A stretch of 27,117 nt of DNA, taken from the NCBI GenBank assembly GCA_963694535.1, contig CAVODE010000012.1:1-27117 (forward strand), written 5' to 3'. Positions 8,783 through 15,857 of the stretch are shown here, in pieces. Source of the DNA: UBA2979 sp963694535. GTDB taxonomy: Bacteria; Chloroflexota; Dehalococcoidia; UBA2979. Below the pieces are notes generated by a model. It was not told where the DNA came from, ran no database searches, and saw only the letters and a list, made by a program, of their open reading frames with translations. The first letter of the stretch is position 1. Every line of letters begins with the position of its first letter. A program made the translations under genes and the position numbers.

Positions 8783-9174
8783 CCTTCTACAATTTGTAAA
8801 AGCACCCCGCCAGTCGCGGATGGATGAACAAATACTTGTCCCTTAGGACTCTCACCCTCACCGGGATCACCAATTAAACGCACATTCTTAGATCGAAGCT
8901 CCGACAAAGTCGCGACTATATCGTCAACTCGCATCGAAAGTAGGTACATTCCGCCACCAGTCTTCTCGACATGTTTTGCTACCGGTCCAGAATCATTAGT
9001 AGGTTGTACAAGTTCGACCTCAGAGTTTTCAAACTCGAAATGAGCTGTCAGAAAACCTGCCCCCTCCGGCTCACCAGTCCTATCAGCATTTTTCCCAAAA
9101 ATAGCACCATATTTTTCCAAACCCTCAGCCATATCAGCTACCGAAATAACTACGTGATCTATTCCATTAAACAT
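8779..9174 (-). CDS. VOC-fold protein, methylmalonyl-CoA epimerase-like
   Basis: A VOC/glyoxalase-fold protein of about 131 residues whose pattern (IDHVVISV, VELVQP, KTGGG, VDDI, GGVLLQIVE) matches methylmalonyl-CoA epimerases. That enzyme interconverts the methylmalonyl-CoA epimers in propionate catabolism. Start choice: AGGAG at 9183-9187 is 8 bases from this ATG but only 2 bases from the ATG at 9180. Oddity: the usual HHI of strand 5 is YLL, and the usual late metal ligand Glu is Gln in LLQIVE. His and Gln of the first two metal-ligand positions remain. The epimerase activity is therefore doubtful. It is the last gene of the - strand catabolic cluster, 22 bases after the phosphotriesterase-like gene. 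Confidence 0.85.
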   Translation of the reverse strand: MFNGIDHVVISVADMAEGLEKYGAIFGKNADRTGEPEGAGFLTAHFEFENSEVELVQPTNDSGPVAKHVEKTGGGMYLLSMRVDDIVATLSELRSKNVRLIGDPGEGESPKGQVFVHPSATGGVLLQIVEG

Positions 9175-9196
9175 ATGCATATCTCCTATTCAATTG

Positions 9197-10171
9197 TTAT
9201 GTGGACATTCTACTAGCAGCATCGAAAGTTTTCGAAACTGATTTTGACATTACATCATCTATGCCGGAGTTTGATACACCTCGCTCAACAAGCCAAGGAA
9301 TTTGCCAATCAGGCACGGGTAACCAACAATTACTATCTTCAGCACGGCTTCCTCCGCCGGATGGTCCAAGATTAAGGCTGTAGGCGGCTGAATCATGGCC
9401 CAGACAAATTTGATCTCCGAACCCAGACTGAATCAAATTGAGCGCAATCTCAGAACGTCGAATCTTTTCATCTTCCGGTAAAGCTGATTGAAATCTATCG
9501 AGCCCAACCGTCGCACCACGATTGAGTAATTGATTTATATAAGACATGTCCCGAGAGTCACTACTATGGCCAATAGTCACTGCCCTTAAGTCGAGACCTT
9601 CGTCTTCAAAAATATCCAATAATGGGAGGCCTAACTCGTCCAGAGCTCTCGTATGACAGGTAATGGGAACGCCTGTCGCACGTGAGGCTCTCGCAGCAGC
9701 GCGTGCAGTTTTCTCAAGTTGAAAGCGAGGTGATCCGGGTCCATCATCAATCTGATACTCATAATCCCAAGCCAACTTGATAATCCCGGCCTTCACAGAT
9801 GTCGATTCCAATCCGATTTCGATATCCTTAATAAAGTACTCAGCAATTGCATCCGGACTCCACGTGTAATAAGTCAAAGGAATCCACCTGTATACGCCAG
9901 TAGCGGCGATTACATTTATAGGCGAAGTATCCGCTAATCGTTCAAATACATCCGCCTGCCTACCGAGGTCCAATGGCGTGCAATCTATTATGGTTCGTAT
10001 ACCACTTGCATACGCCACTTCAAGCGCCTCTTGACTTCGTCTAAGAGCCTCGCCTCGATCATACAGTTGTGCGATCTTGTCCATCCCACCCATCCCACTG
10101 ACGAGATGTTCATGTGAAAGAGTCCAACCGAGATCAGATGACTTCAAAGAACCTGAAATTGTATTTACCAT
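9197..10171 (-). CDS. Phosphotriesterase-family metal hydrolase
   Basis: A 324-residue protein with the full binuclear-metal set of the phosphotriesterase family: LSHEHL (H20, H22), KAGIIKLA with the carboxylatable Lys (K132), TCHTRA (H173), IGHSSD (H202) and LGHDSA (D260). The family includes phosphotriesterases, lactonases and related amidohydrolases; the natural substrate may be a lactone or ester. The ATG at 10171 is chosen because MVNTISG aligns with the family N-terminus; a TTG at 10201 overlapping the PPOX stop would add ten unlikely residues. It sits inside a - strand cluster, between the PPOX and VOC genes with short gaps. No key residue is missing. Confidence 0.92.
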   Translation of the reverse strand: MVNTISGSLKSSDLGWTLSHEHLVSGMGGMDKIAQLYDRGEALRRSQEALEVAYASGIRTIIDCTPLDLGRQADVFERLADTSPINVIAATGVYRWIPLTYYTWSPDAIAEYFIKDIEIGLESTSVKAGIIKLAWDYEYQIDDGPGSPRFQLEKTARAAARASRATGVPITCHTRALDELGLPLLDIFEDEGLDLRAVTIGHSSDSRDMSYINQLLNRGATVGLDRFQSALPEDEKIRRSEIALNLIQSGFGDQICLGHDSAAYSLNLGPSGGGSRAEDSNCWLPVPDWQIPWLVERGVSNSGIDDVMSKSVSKTFDAASRMST

Positions 10172-10197
10172 GGACCTATTGCTTCCTGAACTCCCAA

Positions 10198-10626
10198 TCA
10201 AAAACCTTGAGTCGTAATACGCTCGATGTGAATTTCAAAAAGAGCAATAGCTCTATGGTCATTGTACTTAGAAGAATCAGCGAATTTACGCCCTTCGGAC
10301 ATACCATAATACTTCTCAGCCATTCGCAATACGACGGGGAACAGTAAGTCTGACTGGTCCTGGCGACGCACAGCAGTTCCATCGATAATGACTGACTTAT
10401 AAGGTGTTGCTGAATCATCAACACAAAGAGAGACCCGAGCATCGTTCACAATATTTTGCCACTTCCTTGTTTTAGTCGCACTGAATAAAAGCAAGCCATG
10501 TTCACTCCAGTCATGCCAAATCGCACGAGTTCGAGGGCTCCCGTCACTGTCCAATGTTGCGAGCGTACCCACGAGAGGGCGTCTTAAAAATTCACTTATG
10601 TTATCGCTAATTTCAACCAATTCCAT
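10198..10626 (-). CDS. PPOX-class pyridoxamine-5'-phosphate-oxidase-like flavin/F420-binding protein
   Basis: A 142-residue split-barrel protein. LVGTLATLDSDGSPRTRAIW (about 18-37) is the typical first-strand region. Further family-like pieces are FSATKTRKWQNI, ARVSLCVDD and VIIDGTAVRR. Such proteins bind FMN, F420 or similar cofactors and usually reduce small organic substrates. A specific PdxH role is unlikely given the short length and the cluster context. The start ATG has GGAG only about one base away, so the true signal may differ, but no better start is visible. It lies 49 bases after the phosphoesterase gene and 26 before the phosphotriesterase-like gene. Confidence 0.85.
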   Translation of the reverse strand: MELVEISDNISEFLRRPLVGTLATLDSDGSPRTRAIWHDWSEHGLLLFSATKTRKWQNIVNDARVSLCVDDSATPYKSVIIDGTAVRRQDQSDLLFPVVLRMAEKYYGMSEGRKFADSSKYNDHRAIALFEIHIERITTQGF

Positions 10627-10675
10627 ACTCCGATCTGAAGCCTAAAAACTATACCAAGCATGTGTTGGCAAATAT

Positions 10676-11227
10676 TTACGCAAATTTTGGGAAACCTTGG
10701 AGCAAATGCGCAAATTTCCCATCTGCAAGATCTATTATATGAGCCTCAGGCACCTTGCCCGAGACCAACTCTAGAATCCCCACATTTCCAAGTCGTGGAC
10801 TTAAATTTCTTGGTAGAGTCGGACTACCGGGATTAATGACCAACACATCCTGCTTCCACTCAAGGTACGTGTAGTGTGAGTCACCACAAACAATAATCTC
10901 GGGCCGTACATCATCCAACCAAATGTGTATTAAGTCGTTAATATCTGATTCAACTGGACCAAATCTATGCAGTAGAGCCAAACTGTGTCCTTCAAGCTCA
11001 AGATGATGAATTAGCTCAACTCGCGGGTCAGCATAGAGGTGGTCGTCATGATTCCCTTGAGCAGCCAACACTGGTGCGATTGTTTCCAGTTCATCCAGTA
11101 CTCGACTGACCGTAATATCTCCACCATGAAGAATAAGATCCACACCATCGAATGCAGAGCGTATCTCAGGCCAAATTTCTTTACCTGCCTCCGGAATATG
11201 AGTGTCCGAAATTAAGCCGATTCGCAT
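10676..11227 (-). CDS. YfcE/MJ0936-type metallophosphoesterase
   Basis: A 183-residue calcineurin-like phosphoesterase. Motifs in order are SDTH (D8, H10), HGGD (D37), QGNHD (N59, H60), LLHRFG (H87) and CGDSH (115-118). The usual GHTH near the end is GDSH here, so one of the two histidines is Asp; this could tune metal choice. INPGSPTLPR near 131-140 is characteristic of the MJ0936/YfcE group. Relatives hydrolyse phosphodiesters such as 2',3'- or 3',5'-cyclic nucleotides in vitro. It starts 19 bases after the DUF35 gene, with a TAGG about 9 bases upstream of ATG. The placement within a CoA-type cluster is unexplained. Confidence 0.9.
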   Translation of the reverse strand: MRIGLISDTHIPEAGKEIWPEIRSAFDGVDLILHGGDITVSRVLDELETIAPVLAAQGNHDDHLYADPRVELIHHLELEGHSLALLHRFGPVESDINDLIHIWLDDVRPEIIVCGDSHYTYLEWKQDVLVINPGSPTLPRNLSPRLGNVGILELVSGKVPEAHIIDLADGKFAHLLQGFPKFA

Positions 11228-11246
11228 GCAATATGCCTATTTCGCC

Positions 11247-11681
11247 TTAGGCTGGCTTGAATTTAACCAGAGTCCAGTCGTCAGATATATCGTCAAATTT
11301 AACTTCAAGTTTCATATCAATTTCAATATCTTCCATGACATCACAATCCACAATATTAGACATCATACGAATTCCCTCATCAAGCTGTACAACAGCAAAT
11401 GCGTACGGAACCTCCTCCTGAAATCCAGGATGCAATGGCTGACGAACAATCGTGAATGTATGAAGCCTAGCGTTTCCGCTAACCTTCGCCCAATCCCATG
11501 AATCACTCCGCAAACATGTTGGACAAGCCTCTCTTGGATACCAAAAAAATGCGTTACACGGAGTGCATCTAGGCACAACCAATTCGTGTCGTTTTGCGGC
11601 ATCCCAAAATGGCATTGTGAGATCTGGCACCTCGGGGCGTGGTTCAGGTTTTAGCGATACGTTGGTATTAGATTCAGTCAT
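11247..11681 (-). CDS. DUF35 Zn-ribbon/OB-fold acyl-CoA-associated protein
   Basis: A 144-residue DUF35 (YneS/COG1545-type) protein. Residues 20-35 form the helical stretch (LTMPFWDAAKRHELV) common to the family. The rubredoxin-like zinc ribbon has CTPC and CPTC (C39, C42, C53, C56), and an OB-fold follows (about 65-140, VSGNARLHTFTIV). Such proteins bind acyl-CoA and form complexes with thiolase-fold enzymes, for example HMG-CoA synthase/thiolase in archaea and Ltp2 aldolases in steroid side-chain breakdown. The thiolase-like gene directly upstream is the expected partner. Start ATG has AAGGA 7 bases upstream. The 82-base gap before it holds a structured inverted repeat. Confidence 0.93.
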   Translation of the reverse strand: MTESNTNVSLKPEPRPEVPDLTMPFWDAAKRHELVVPRCTPCNAFFWYPREACPTCLRSDSWDWAKVSGNARLHTFTIVRQPLHPGFQEEVPYAFAVVQLDEGIRMMSNIVDCDVMEDIEIDMKLEVKFDDISDDWTLVKFKPA

Positions 11682-11713
11682 CTTATTTCCTTTTTAGTTT
11701 TTCTATTTAGAGA

Positions 11714-11762
11714 GTGGCACTCGAACCGAGTACCAGCGTGCACATAATGCTCGCTGTGCCAC
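11714..11762 (-). other. Three-way-junction-like inverted-repeat element in the thiolase-DUF35 gap
   Basis: Written on the + strand, GTGGC (11714-11718) pairs with GCCAC (11758-11762). Between them lie two perfectly placed hairpins: ACTCG-AAC-CGAGT (11719-11731), and AGCG-T-GCA-CATAA-TGC-T-CGCT (11735-11755) with one T-T mismatch. The element nearly fills the gap between the thiolase stop and the DUF35 ribosome binding site, so it would be in the operon mRNA. No U-run follows, so it is not a classic terminator. It may act in mRNA processing or stability, or expression balance. Confidence 0.5.
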
Positions 11763-11763
11763 C

Positions 11764-12891
11764 TCAGCCATTAACCAAGCAAATATCTGCTTTAGACGCC
11801 TGCCTTAGCCCTGCTCTTCCCATCACCTGGCGGGTTCCTTCAACTACGTGTCGGAATCCTCCACCAACTCCACCGGTCTGACCGGCACCTATCTGTCCAC
11901 CATCAGTATTGATCGGAAAATCACCCTTGTAAGTGGTGTCAGTGGATTCGTAGAATGGACCAATCTCGCCTTTCTTAGAGACTCCCGCATCCTCTAGGCA
12001 CGCCATCGCAAGAATTGAATAACAGTCATAAAACTGTGCCATGTCAACATCATTGATGCTTATCTCAGCCATATTCAGAGCAGTAGGCGCTGAACTTACG
12101 ACTGGCGTCGTGGTGATGTCATCTTTTTGCCATATCACATCATGAGTCGTTGCCGGACCACCCACGCCAAGAATATATGCTGGGTCGTTAGGCAAAGATC
12201 TGGCTCGCTCAGCAGAAGTCACGATAACCGCGTGCGCGCCGGAACACGGCATGACACTCTCGAGCAGATGAAGCGGATCATTTGTAAAACGTGAATTGAG
12301 GACATCCTCTTCGGTAACGGGCTGACCATACCAAACGGCATTTTCATTCGCCGCGGCATTAAATCGTTGATCAACTACCAATTTTGCGAATTGCTCCTGA
12401 GTAGTTCCATATTCGAACATATGACGCTGCTTGATTAGGCCATACCAGCCATTCATCGCTATCACCGGACCATATGGAAGTTCCCACTCGGTAGCTCGAC
12501 TCGCAGGAGGTAAAATTCCCTTTCCCTGTGCTTGCCCCACCATTCTGGAGCTCGAACGAGGTCGCGCTTCTCCAAAAACGCATAGCACGTAATTTGCTAG
12601 ACCTGCGGCTATCACGGCTGCAGCCGTCGCAATAGAGCTGGCACCACTCGACCCATGAGTTGTCATTGAGGCAGTGTAATCAGGCTGTATTCCCAGTGCC
12701 TCAGCAACAGTGATTGAGTTCACCCCTTCACCATTAATGAGTCCGTCGATATCCTCTTTACGCAGGCCCGCATCTTTTATCGCCCCGCGTGCAACCTCTG
12801 CCATTACGCCAAAAGTAGTTCTGTCTGGATATTCTTTTTGCGTTGGGATCTCATAAAATCCAACGATTGCAGCCTTTCCTCTTAAACTCAT
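11764..12891 (-). CDS. Thiolase-fold protein, SCP-x/Ltp-like (DUF35 partner)
   Basis: A 375-residue thiolase-superfamily protein of the lipid-transfer-protein/SCP-x type. Visible features are an N-terminal AAIVGFYE, an active-site-loop region reading THGSSGASS (78-86), YDCYSI, and a C-terminal NTDGGQIGAGQTGGVGGG. Where classical thiolases carry the nucleophilic Cys just before the SG, this protein has Gly/Ser and no Cys nearby. Thiolytic chemistry is therefore doubtful. Ltp2-type retro-aldolases, which also pair with DUF35 proteins, are a better model. ATG has AAGGA 8 bases upstream. It is the first gene of the - strand cluster and divergent from the hotdog gene pair. Confidence 0.88.
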   Translation of the reverse strand: MSLRGKAAIVGFYEIPTQKEYPDRTTFGVMAEVARGAIKDAGLRKEDIDGLINGEGVNSITVAEALGIQPDYTASMTTHGSSGASSIATAAAVIAAGLANYVLCVFGEARPRSSSRMVGQAQGKGILPPASRATEWELPYGPVIAMNGWYGLIKQRHMFEYGTTQEQFAKLVVDQRFNAAANENAVWYGQPVTEEDVLNSRFTNDPLHLLESVMPCSGAHAVIVTSAERARSLPNDPAYILGVGGPATTHDVIWQKDDITTTPVVSSAPTALNMAEISINDVDMAQFYDCYSILAMACLEDAGVSKKGEIGPFYESTDTTYKGDFPINTDGGQIGAGQTGGVGGGFRHVVEGTRQVMGRAGLRQASKADICLVNG

Positions 12892-12930
12892 TTGCTATGT
12901 CCTTACGATAAAAATATTTTAATAACCTAT

Positions 12931-12960
12931 GATGTACAGCCTAGGCACGTGTCCTGTCAA
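12931..12960 (-). promoter_or_regulatory. Candidate promoter of the thiolase-DUF35 cluster
   Basis: On the minus strand a perfect TTGACA -35 (12955-12960) is followed after 18 bases by TACATC (12931-12936), a poor -10. A CACGTG palindrome (about 12945-12950) sits in the spacer and could be a regulator site. The distance to the thiolase ATG is about 40 bases. Confidence 0.4.
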
Positions 12961-13042
12961 GCCCGCCACCGCCTACCTTCGCTGGCCCGACGAGTAAATC
13001 TACATAAATCAGAGGATCTCTAGTAAATAAGGGGTTATACAT

Positions 13043-13486
13043 ATGTTACGTAGATTTCGCACAGAAAATAATCAAGTACGGACACAACGAATGGCTAAAC
13101 CAGAAGAATTTGCATCGACGCTCCAAGTAGAGGACGCTTTAGGAATAGAGAGACTTGAAGCCGCTAGCGGTATGGCACGCTATCGCGTCAAATCGCTGAA
13201 TGAATATTCTCGGTGCCAAACACTCGCAATCACTACCGCTGTGGATTTGGCACTTGTGAGAGCCGCAAGTACTTCAATAAACCATGAAACAGAAGAAATG
13301 AACGGCACAGTCGAATATAATGTCTCGTATTTCAAAACTCCTATAGGTGAGTCCATAGTAACGGCTAATGTTTCCGGTCGAGGAGCACATATTGCAGTAG
13401 TTGAAGTATCCATTTCAGATACTAACCAAACAGTATTCGGGCTCGGCCGCGGCACATATTCCGTAATAACTAAAAAGAAACTCTAA
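13043..13486 (+). CDS. Hotdog-fold thioesterase-like protein (first of a pair)
   Basis: A 147-residue protein with a PaaI/4HBT-like hotdog pattern. The central helix region (AITTAVDLALVRAAS) is followed by strands such as VEYNVSYFKTPIGE and the terminal FGLGRGTYSV. The usual HGG loop and catalytic Asp are not apparent. The ATG at 13043 has AAGGGG about 8 bases upstream; a later ATG at 13091 lacks such a signal. The next gene, also hotdog-like, begins 2 bases after the stop. The pair may form a heteromer, as hotdog proteins work as dimers with shared active sites. The acyl-CoA-related genes on the opposite side suggest CoA-thioester chemistry. Function unproven. Confidence 0.7.
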   Translation: MLRRFRTENNQVRTQRMAKPEEFASTLQVEDALGIERLEAASGMARYRVKSLNEYSRCQTLAITTAVDLALVRAASTSINHETEEMNGTVEYNVSYFKTPIGESIVTANVSGRGAHIAVVEVSISDTNQTVFGLGRGTYSVITKKKL

Positions 13487-13488
13487 GC

Positions 13489-13887
13489 ATGAGAGATAAT
13501 AATTTAGGCCAATATCCATTTGCAGACATACTAGGAATTTCACTTGAATCTGTAGATGATAAGAAAATCGTTCTTAGAATGAAACGAAACAGCGTCAATG
13601 TAGGTGGAGTTAGGAATTCAATCAACGGTGGTATCTTGGCGACCTATGCAGAAATTGCTGCACACGTTGCAATAAACTCGAAGATACTTACCGGAAGTGA
13701 AATAAAACAGACACAGGATTTGAGTATCGCCTACCTTGAATCTGCTATTTCAGATTTTATTATGGCGGAGGCGCATATACAAAGAATGGGTAAAACAGCA
13801 ACTGTAACGGTCGAACTAAAGGACGAAGTACTTGAAAAAATCTTTTGCATTTGTCGCGTTACTTGTTCAGTAGGAAGAATAAACTGA
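13489..13887 (+). CDS. Hotdog-fold PaaI-like thioesterase (second of a pair)
   Basis: A 132-residue PaaI-like hotdog protein. The loop-helix RNSINGGILATYAEIA (43-57) corresponds to the family's HGG-xxx-D/E active-site helix, with Asn46 in place of the His and Glu55 in the usual Asp/Glu position. Family enzymes hydrolyse acyl- or aryl-CoA thioesters in the cytoplasm. There is no separate ribosome binding site and the spacing to the upstream hotdog gene is 2 bases, so translation is probably coupled. The two proteins could be subunits of one enzyme. The hexapeptide protein gene follows after 26 bases. Confidence 0.82.
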   Translation: MRDNNLGQYPFADILGISLESVDDKKIVLRMKRNSVNVGGVRNSINGGILATYAEIAAHVAINSKILTGSEIKQTQDLSIAYLESAISDFIMAEAHIQRMGKTATVTVELKDEVLEKIFCICRVTCSVGRIN

Positions 13888-13913
13888 CCACACTTTAGGG
13901 AAAGAGACTTAGT

Positions 13914-14456
13914 ATGCCGATATTTGCAATTGGAAATAAAGTACCGAAAATTCATCCTAGTGCTTTTATTGCGCCTACGGCGACAATTGTAGGCGCAGTG
14001 ACCATAGAGGCTCATGCATCAGTATGGTACGGTGCCGTACTCCGTGGTGATACCAGTTACGTTGAAGTCCATGAAGGCGCAAATATTCAAGACGGAGCCG
14101 TTGTACACGGGCGAGCTGATCTACCATCCATCATCGGGCGTGAGGCATCTTTGGCTCATAACTGCGTGGTCCACGGAGCCATAATTGGTGAACAGGCTTT
14201 AGTAGCCAATGGTGCACTAATTCTTGATGGCGCTAAAATTGGTGCGAAAGCTCTAATTGGTGCAGGTGCCATCGTGATGGCTGACACTGAGATCCCGGAT
14301 GGAATGCTAGCTGTAGGAGCACCAGCAGTAGTCAAACGCTCGATTATAGGTTCTGCCTCCGAAGAATGGGTCACTGGCAATCCTGGCAGATACGAAAATT
14401 TAGCTCGCGAACACGTAGCCGGTCTTCGAGAAATTTCTCGGGATGAGGCGGTCTAA
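13914..14456 (+). CDS. Gamma-carbonic-anhydrase/PaaY-like left-handed beta-helix protein
   Basis: A 180-residue hexapeptide-repeat protein of the gamma-carbonic-anhydrase-like family. VLRGDTSYVEV (42-52) carries the conserved RGD turn. The three zinc-site histidines appear as VVHG (H65), LAHN (H82) and VVHG (H87). Left-handed beta-helix repeats continue to about residue 140. Family members are carbonic anhydrases, or CoA thioesterases such as PaaY of phenylacetate breakdown. Location just after two PaaI-like hotdog genes and near a thiolase-like gene makes a PaaY-like role plausible, but the sequence alone does not decide. A TTAGGGA lies about 12-16 bases upstream of ATG. Confidence 0.92.
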   Translation: MPIFAIGNKVPKIHPSAFIAPTATIVGAVTIEAHASVWYGAVLRGDTSYVEVHEGANIQDGAVVHGRADLPSIIGREASLAHNCVVHGAIIGEQALVANGALILDGAKIGAKALIGAGAIVMADTEIPDGMLAVGAPAVVKRSIIGSASEEWVTGNPGRYENLAREHVAGLREISRDEAV

Positions 14457-14500
14457 GTCAGTCGCCACAGAGTGCTGCTTTTCTGCTACCCCAGGTGGCA

Positions 14501-15607
14501 CTATTCGCGAGCTTCATCTAAAGCAACTGGAAGAGATTGAGCAAACAAATCTAAGTCGGAATCTGTTCCACATGTAACTCTAATACAGCGATCTAGCGGG
14601 GCCACGGCAGGCATCCTAACAAATACTCCCATCCTAATTAGAGACTCCAATACCCGCCTCGCATAATCACCCCCATGACCACAATCTATTGAAACGAAGT
14701 TAGTATCAGATTGAATGACTGCAAGTCCATTATCTGCCGCAATTCTATAGATTTTCTCCTTAGACTTAGCCACAAGGCCTAATATATTATTAACATGCCT
14801 TTGATCCTTTAATGCAGCCAACGCAGCCACTTGCGACAACTTACCAACGCCAAAATGATTTCTGATTTTCTCGAATTGTCGAATCAAATCTCGATGACCG
14901 ATAGCGTAACCCACTCGTAATCCTGCTAACCCATAAGCCTTAGAGAACGTTCGGAATCTTACCAAATTAGTTAAGGACGTATCGATTATCGGCAAAATAT
15001 CATCCCCAGCAAATTCTCCATATGCTTCATCTAAAAGAACTACGCACCTAGTGGAAATGCTTGATACAAACTGATTGATATTCTTGGAGTTCCAGCTAGT
15101 TCCGGTCGGATTGTCTGGATTTGCCAGATAGATCAATTTTGCATCTATGGCTTCAGCTGATTTCGCTAGGGATTTCAAGTCCGCTCGATCATTCTTGTAC
15201 GGTATTGACTGTATTCGGGCTCCGTGGCCTGTCGCGTGAAAGTTGAACGTTGGATAAGCTCCATCTGACGTGACTACCGTATCGCCCGGATCAACGAATA
15301 AGCGACATGTGTAGCCTAACAAGGCATCTATACCCTCACCTACGACTACCTCATCAATATCAACTCCAAGAAAATCGCTGAGCTCGGAGCGTAGCTCTAA
15401 TAACTCGGGATCGCCATATTGCCAGGAAAGTTCCTTAGATTGATCAATTTCCCGAAGTACAGAGTCTGATGGTCCGAATACATTTTCATTAGCACCGATT
15501 CGTGAGTGAAATGCTATCCCCAACTCACGTTCTAAATGTTCTGGTCCCACAAATGGAACCGTCGCTGGCAATTCCTCTATAAGTTTGGAAAATCGTAAAG
15601 TATTCAC
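14501..15607 (-). CDS. hisC: Histidinol-phosphate aminotransferase (HisC family)
   Basis: A fold-type I PLP aminotransferase of 368 residues. Motifs include ANENVFGPS (39-47), NPDNPTG (163-169), LDEAYGEF (192-199) and the Schiff-base Lys in FSKAYGLAGLR (K223). It converts imidazole-acetol phosphate to histidinol phosphate in histidine synthesis; some relatives act on other amino acids. I chose the GTG at 15607 because AGGGAG lies 7 bases upstream and NTLRFSKLI starts at normal family position; the frame stays open to 15706 but that extension is not homologous-looking. The leader from a TTGACA promoter would be about 100 bases. It is alone on this strand between + genes. Confidence 0.93.
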   Translation of the reverse strand: MNTLRFSKLIEELPATVPFVGPEHLERELGIAFHSRIGANENVFGPSDSVLREIDQSKELSWQYGDPELLELRSELSDFLGVDIDEVVVGEGIDALLGYTCRLFVDPGDTVVTSDGAYPTFNFHATGHGARIQSIPYKNDRADLKSLAKSAEAIDAKLIYLANPDNPTGTSWNSKNINQFVSSISTRCVVLLDEAYGEFAGDDILPIIDTSLTNLVRFRTFSKAYGLAGLRVGYAIGHRDLIRQFEKIRNHFGVGKLSQVAALAALKDQRHVNNILGLVAKSKEKIYRIAADNGLAVIQSDTNFVSIDCGHGGDYARRVLESLIRMGVFVRMPAVAPLDRCIRVTCGTDSDLDLFAQSLPVALDEARE

Positions 15608-15717
15608 GCTTGCACTCCCTGGTTTCGACGCAATCTTACTTACATTACGTTTAACGCACGTACTAAAGACACAACACAAAATAACATCTATACTTACTCG
15701 ACACACAATATTGAATA

Positions 15718-15746
15718 TTCATAACTAATTGAATCAACATTGTCAA
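15718..15746 (-). promoter_or_regulatory. Sigma70-like promoter of hisC
   Basis: On the minus strand a perfect TTGACA (15741-15746) is separated by exactly 17 bases from TATGAA (15718-15723). The predicted start is near 15711, giving a leader of about 100 bases before the GTG. This orientation places the metY-side structured element outside the hisC transcript. Confidence 0.6.
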
Positions 15747-15764
15747 ATTTAATCACAGCTGGAG

Positions 15765-15842
15765 GGGGTCTCAGATGCTAGGGTCGAACTCATCGACAAT
15801 TAGTTCATCGTTCATGATGGCGTAAGCGCTGTCTGAGACTCC
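15765..15842 (+). promoter_or_regulatory. Multi-branched structured element upstream of metY (possible leader RNA)
   Basis: An 11-bp closing stem (15765-15775 with 15832-15842, TCTGAGACTCC on the 3' side, one G-U pair) encloses three small hairpins. They are GTCGA-ACTCA-TCGAC (15783-15797), TCATC-GTTCAT-GATGG (15805-15820) and GCG-TAAG-CGC (15820-15829). It lies within the 353-base spacer between hisC and metY; the rest of that spacer holds the hisC promoter and the hairpins described next. It does not match the core motifs of SAM-I, SAM-II or SAM-IV riboswitches that I know. I see no clear + strand promoter upstream. Confidence 0.5.
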
Positions 15843-15857
15843 AACATATACATCCCT

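Noticed and set aside
11711..11763. tRNA gene on the minus strand, suggested by GGTTCGA
   Set aside because: The T-stem does not pair, the element is only about 49 bases, and no anticodon arm or D-arm can be built.
14464..14499. GCCAC/GTGGC inverted repeat between the convergent hexapeptide and hisC genes as a terminator
   Set aside because: The stem is 5 bp with a long unpaired middle and no U-run; it may be chance.
15761..15842. Known SAM riboswitch upstream of metY
   Set aside because: The conserved cores of SAM-I, SAM-II and SAM-IV as I know them are absent; only the general layout is riboswitch-like.
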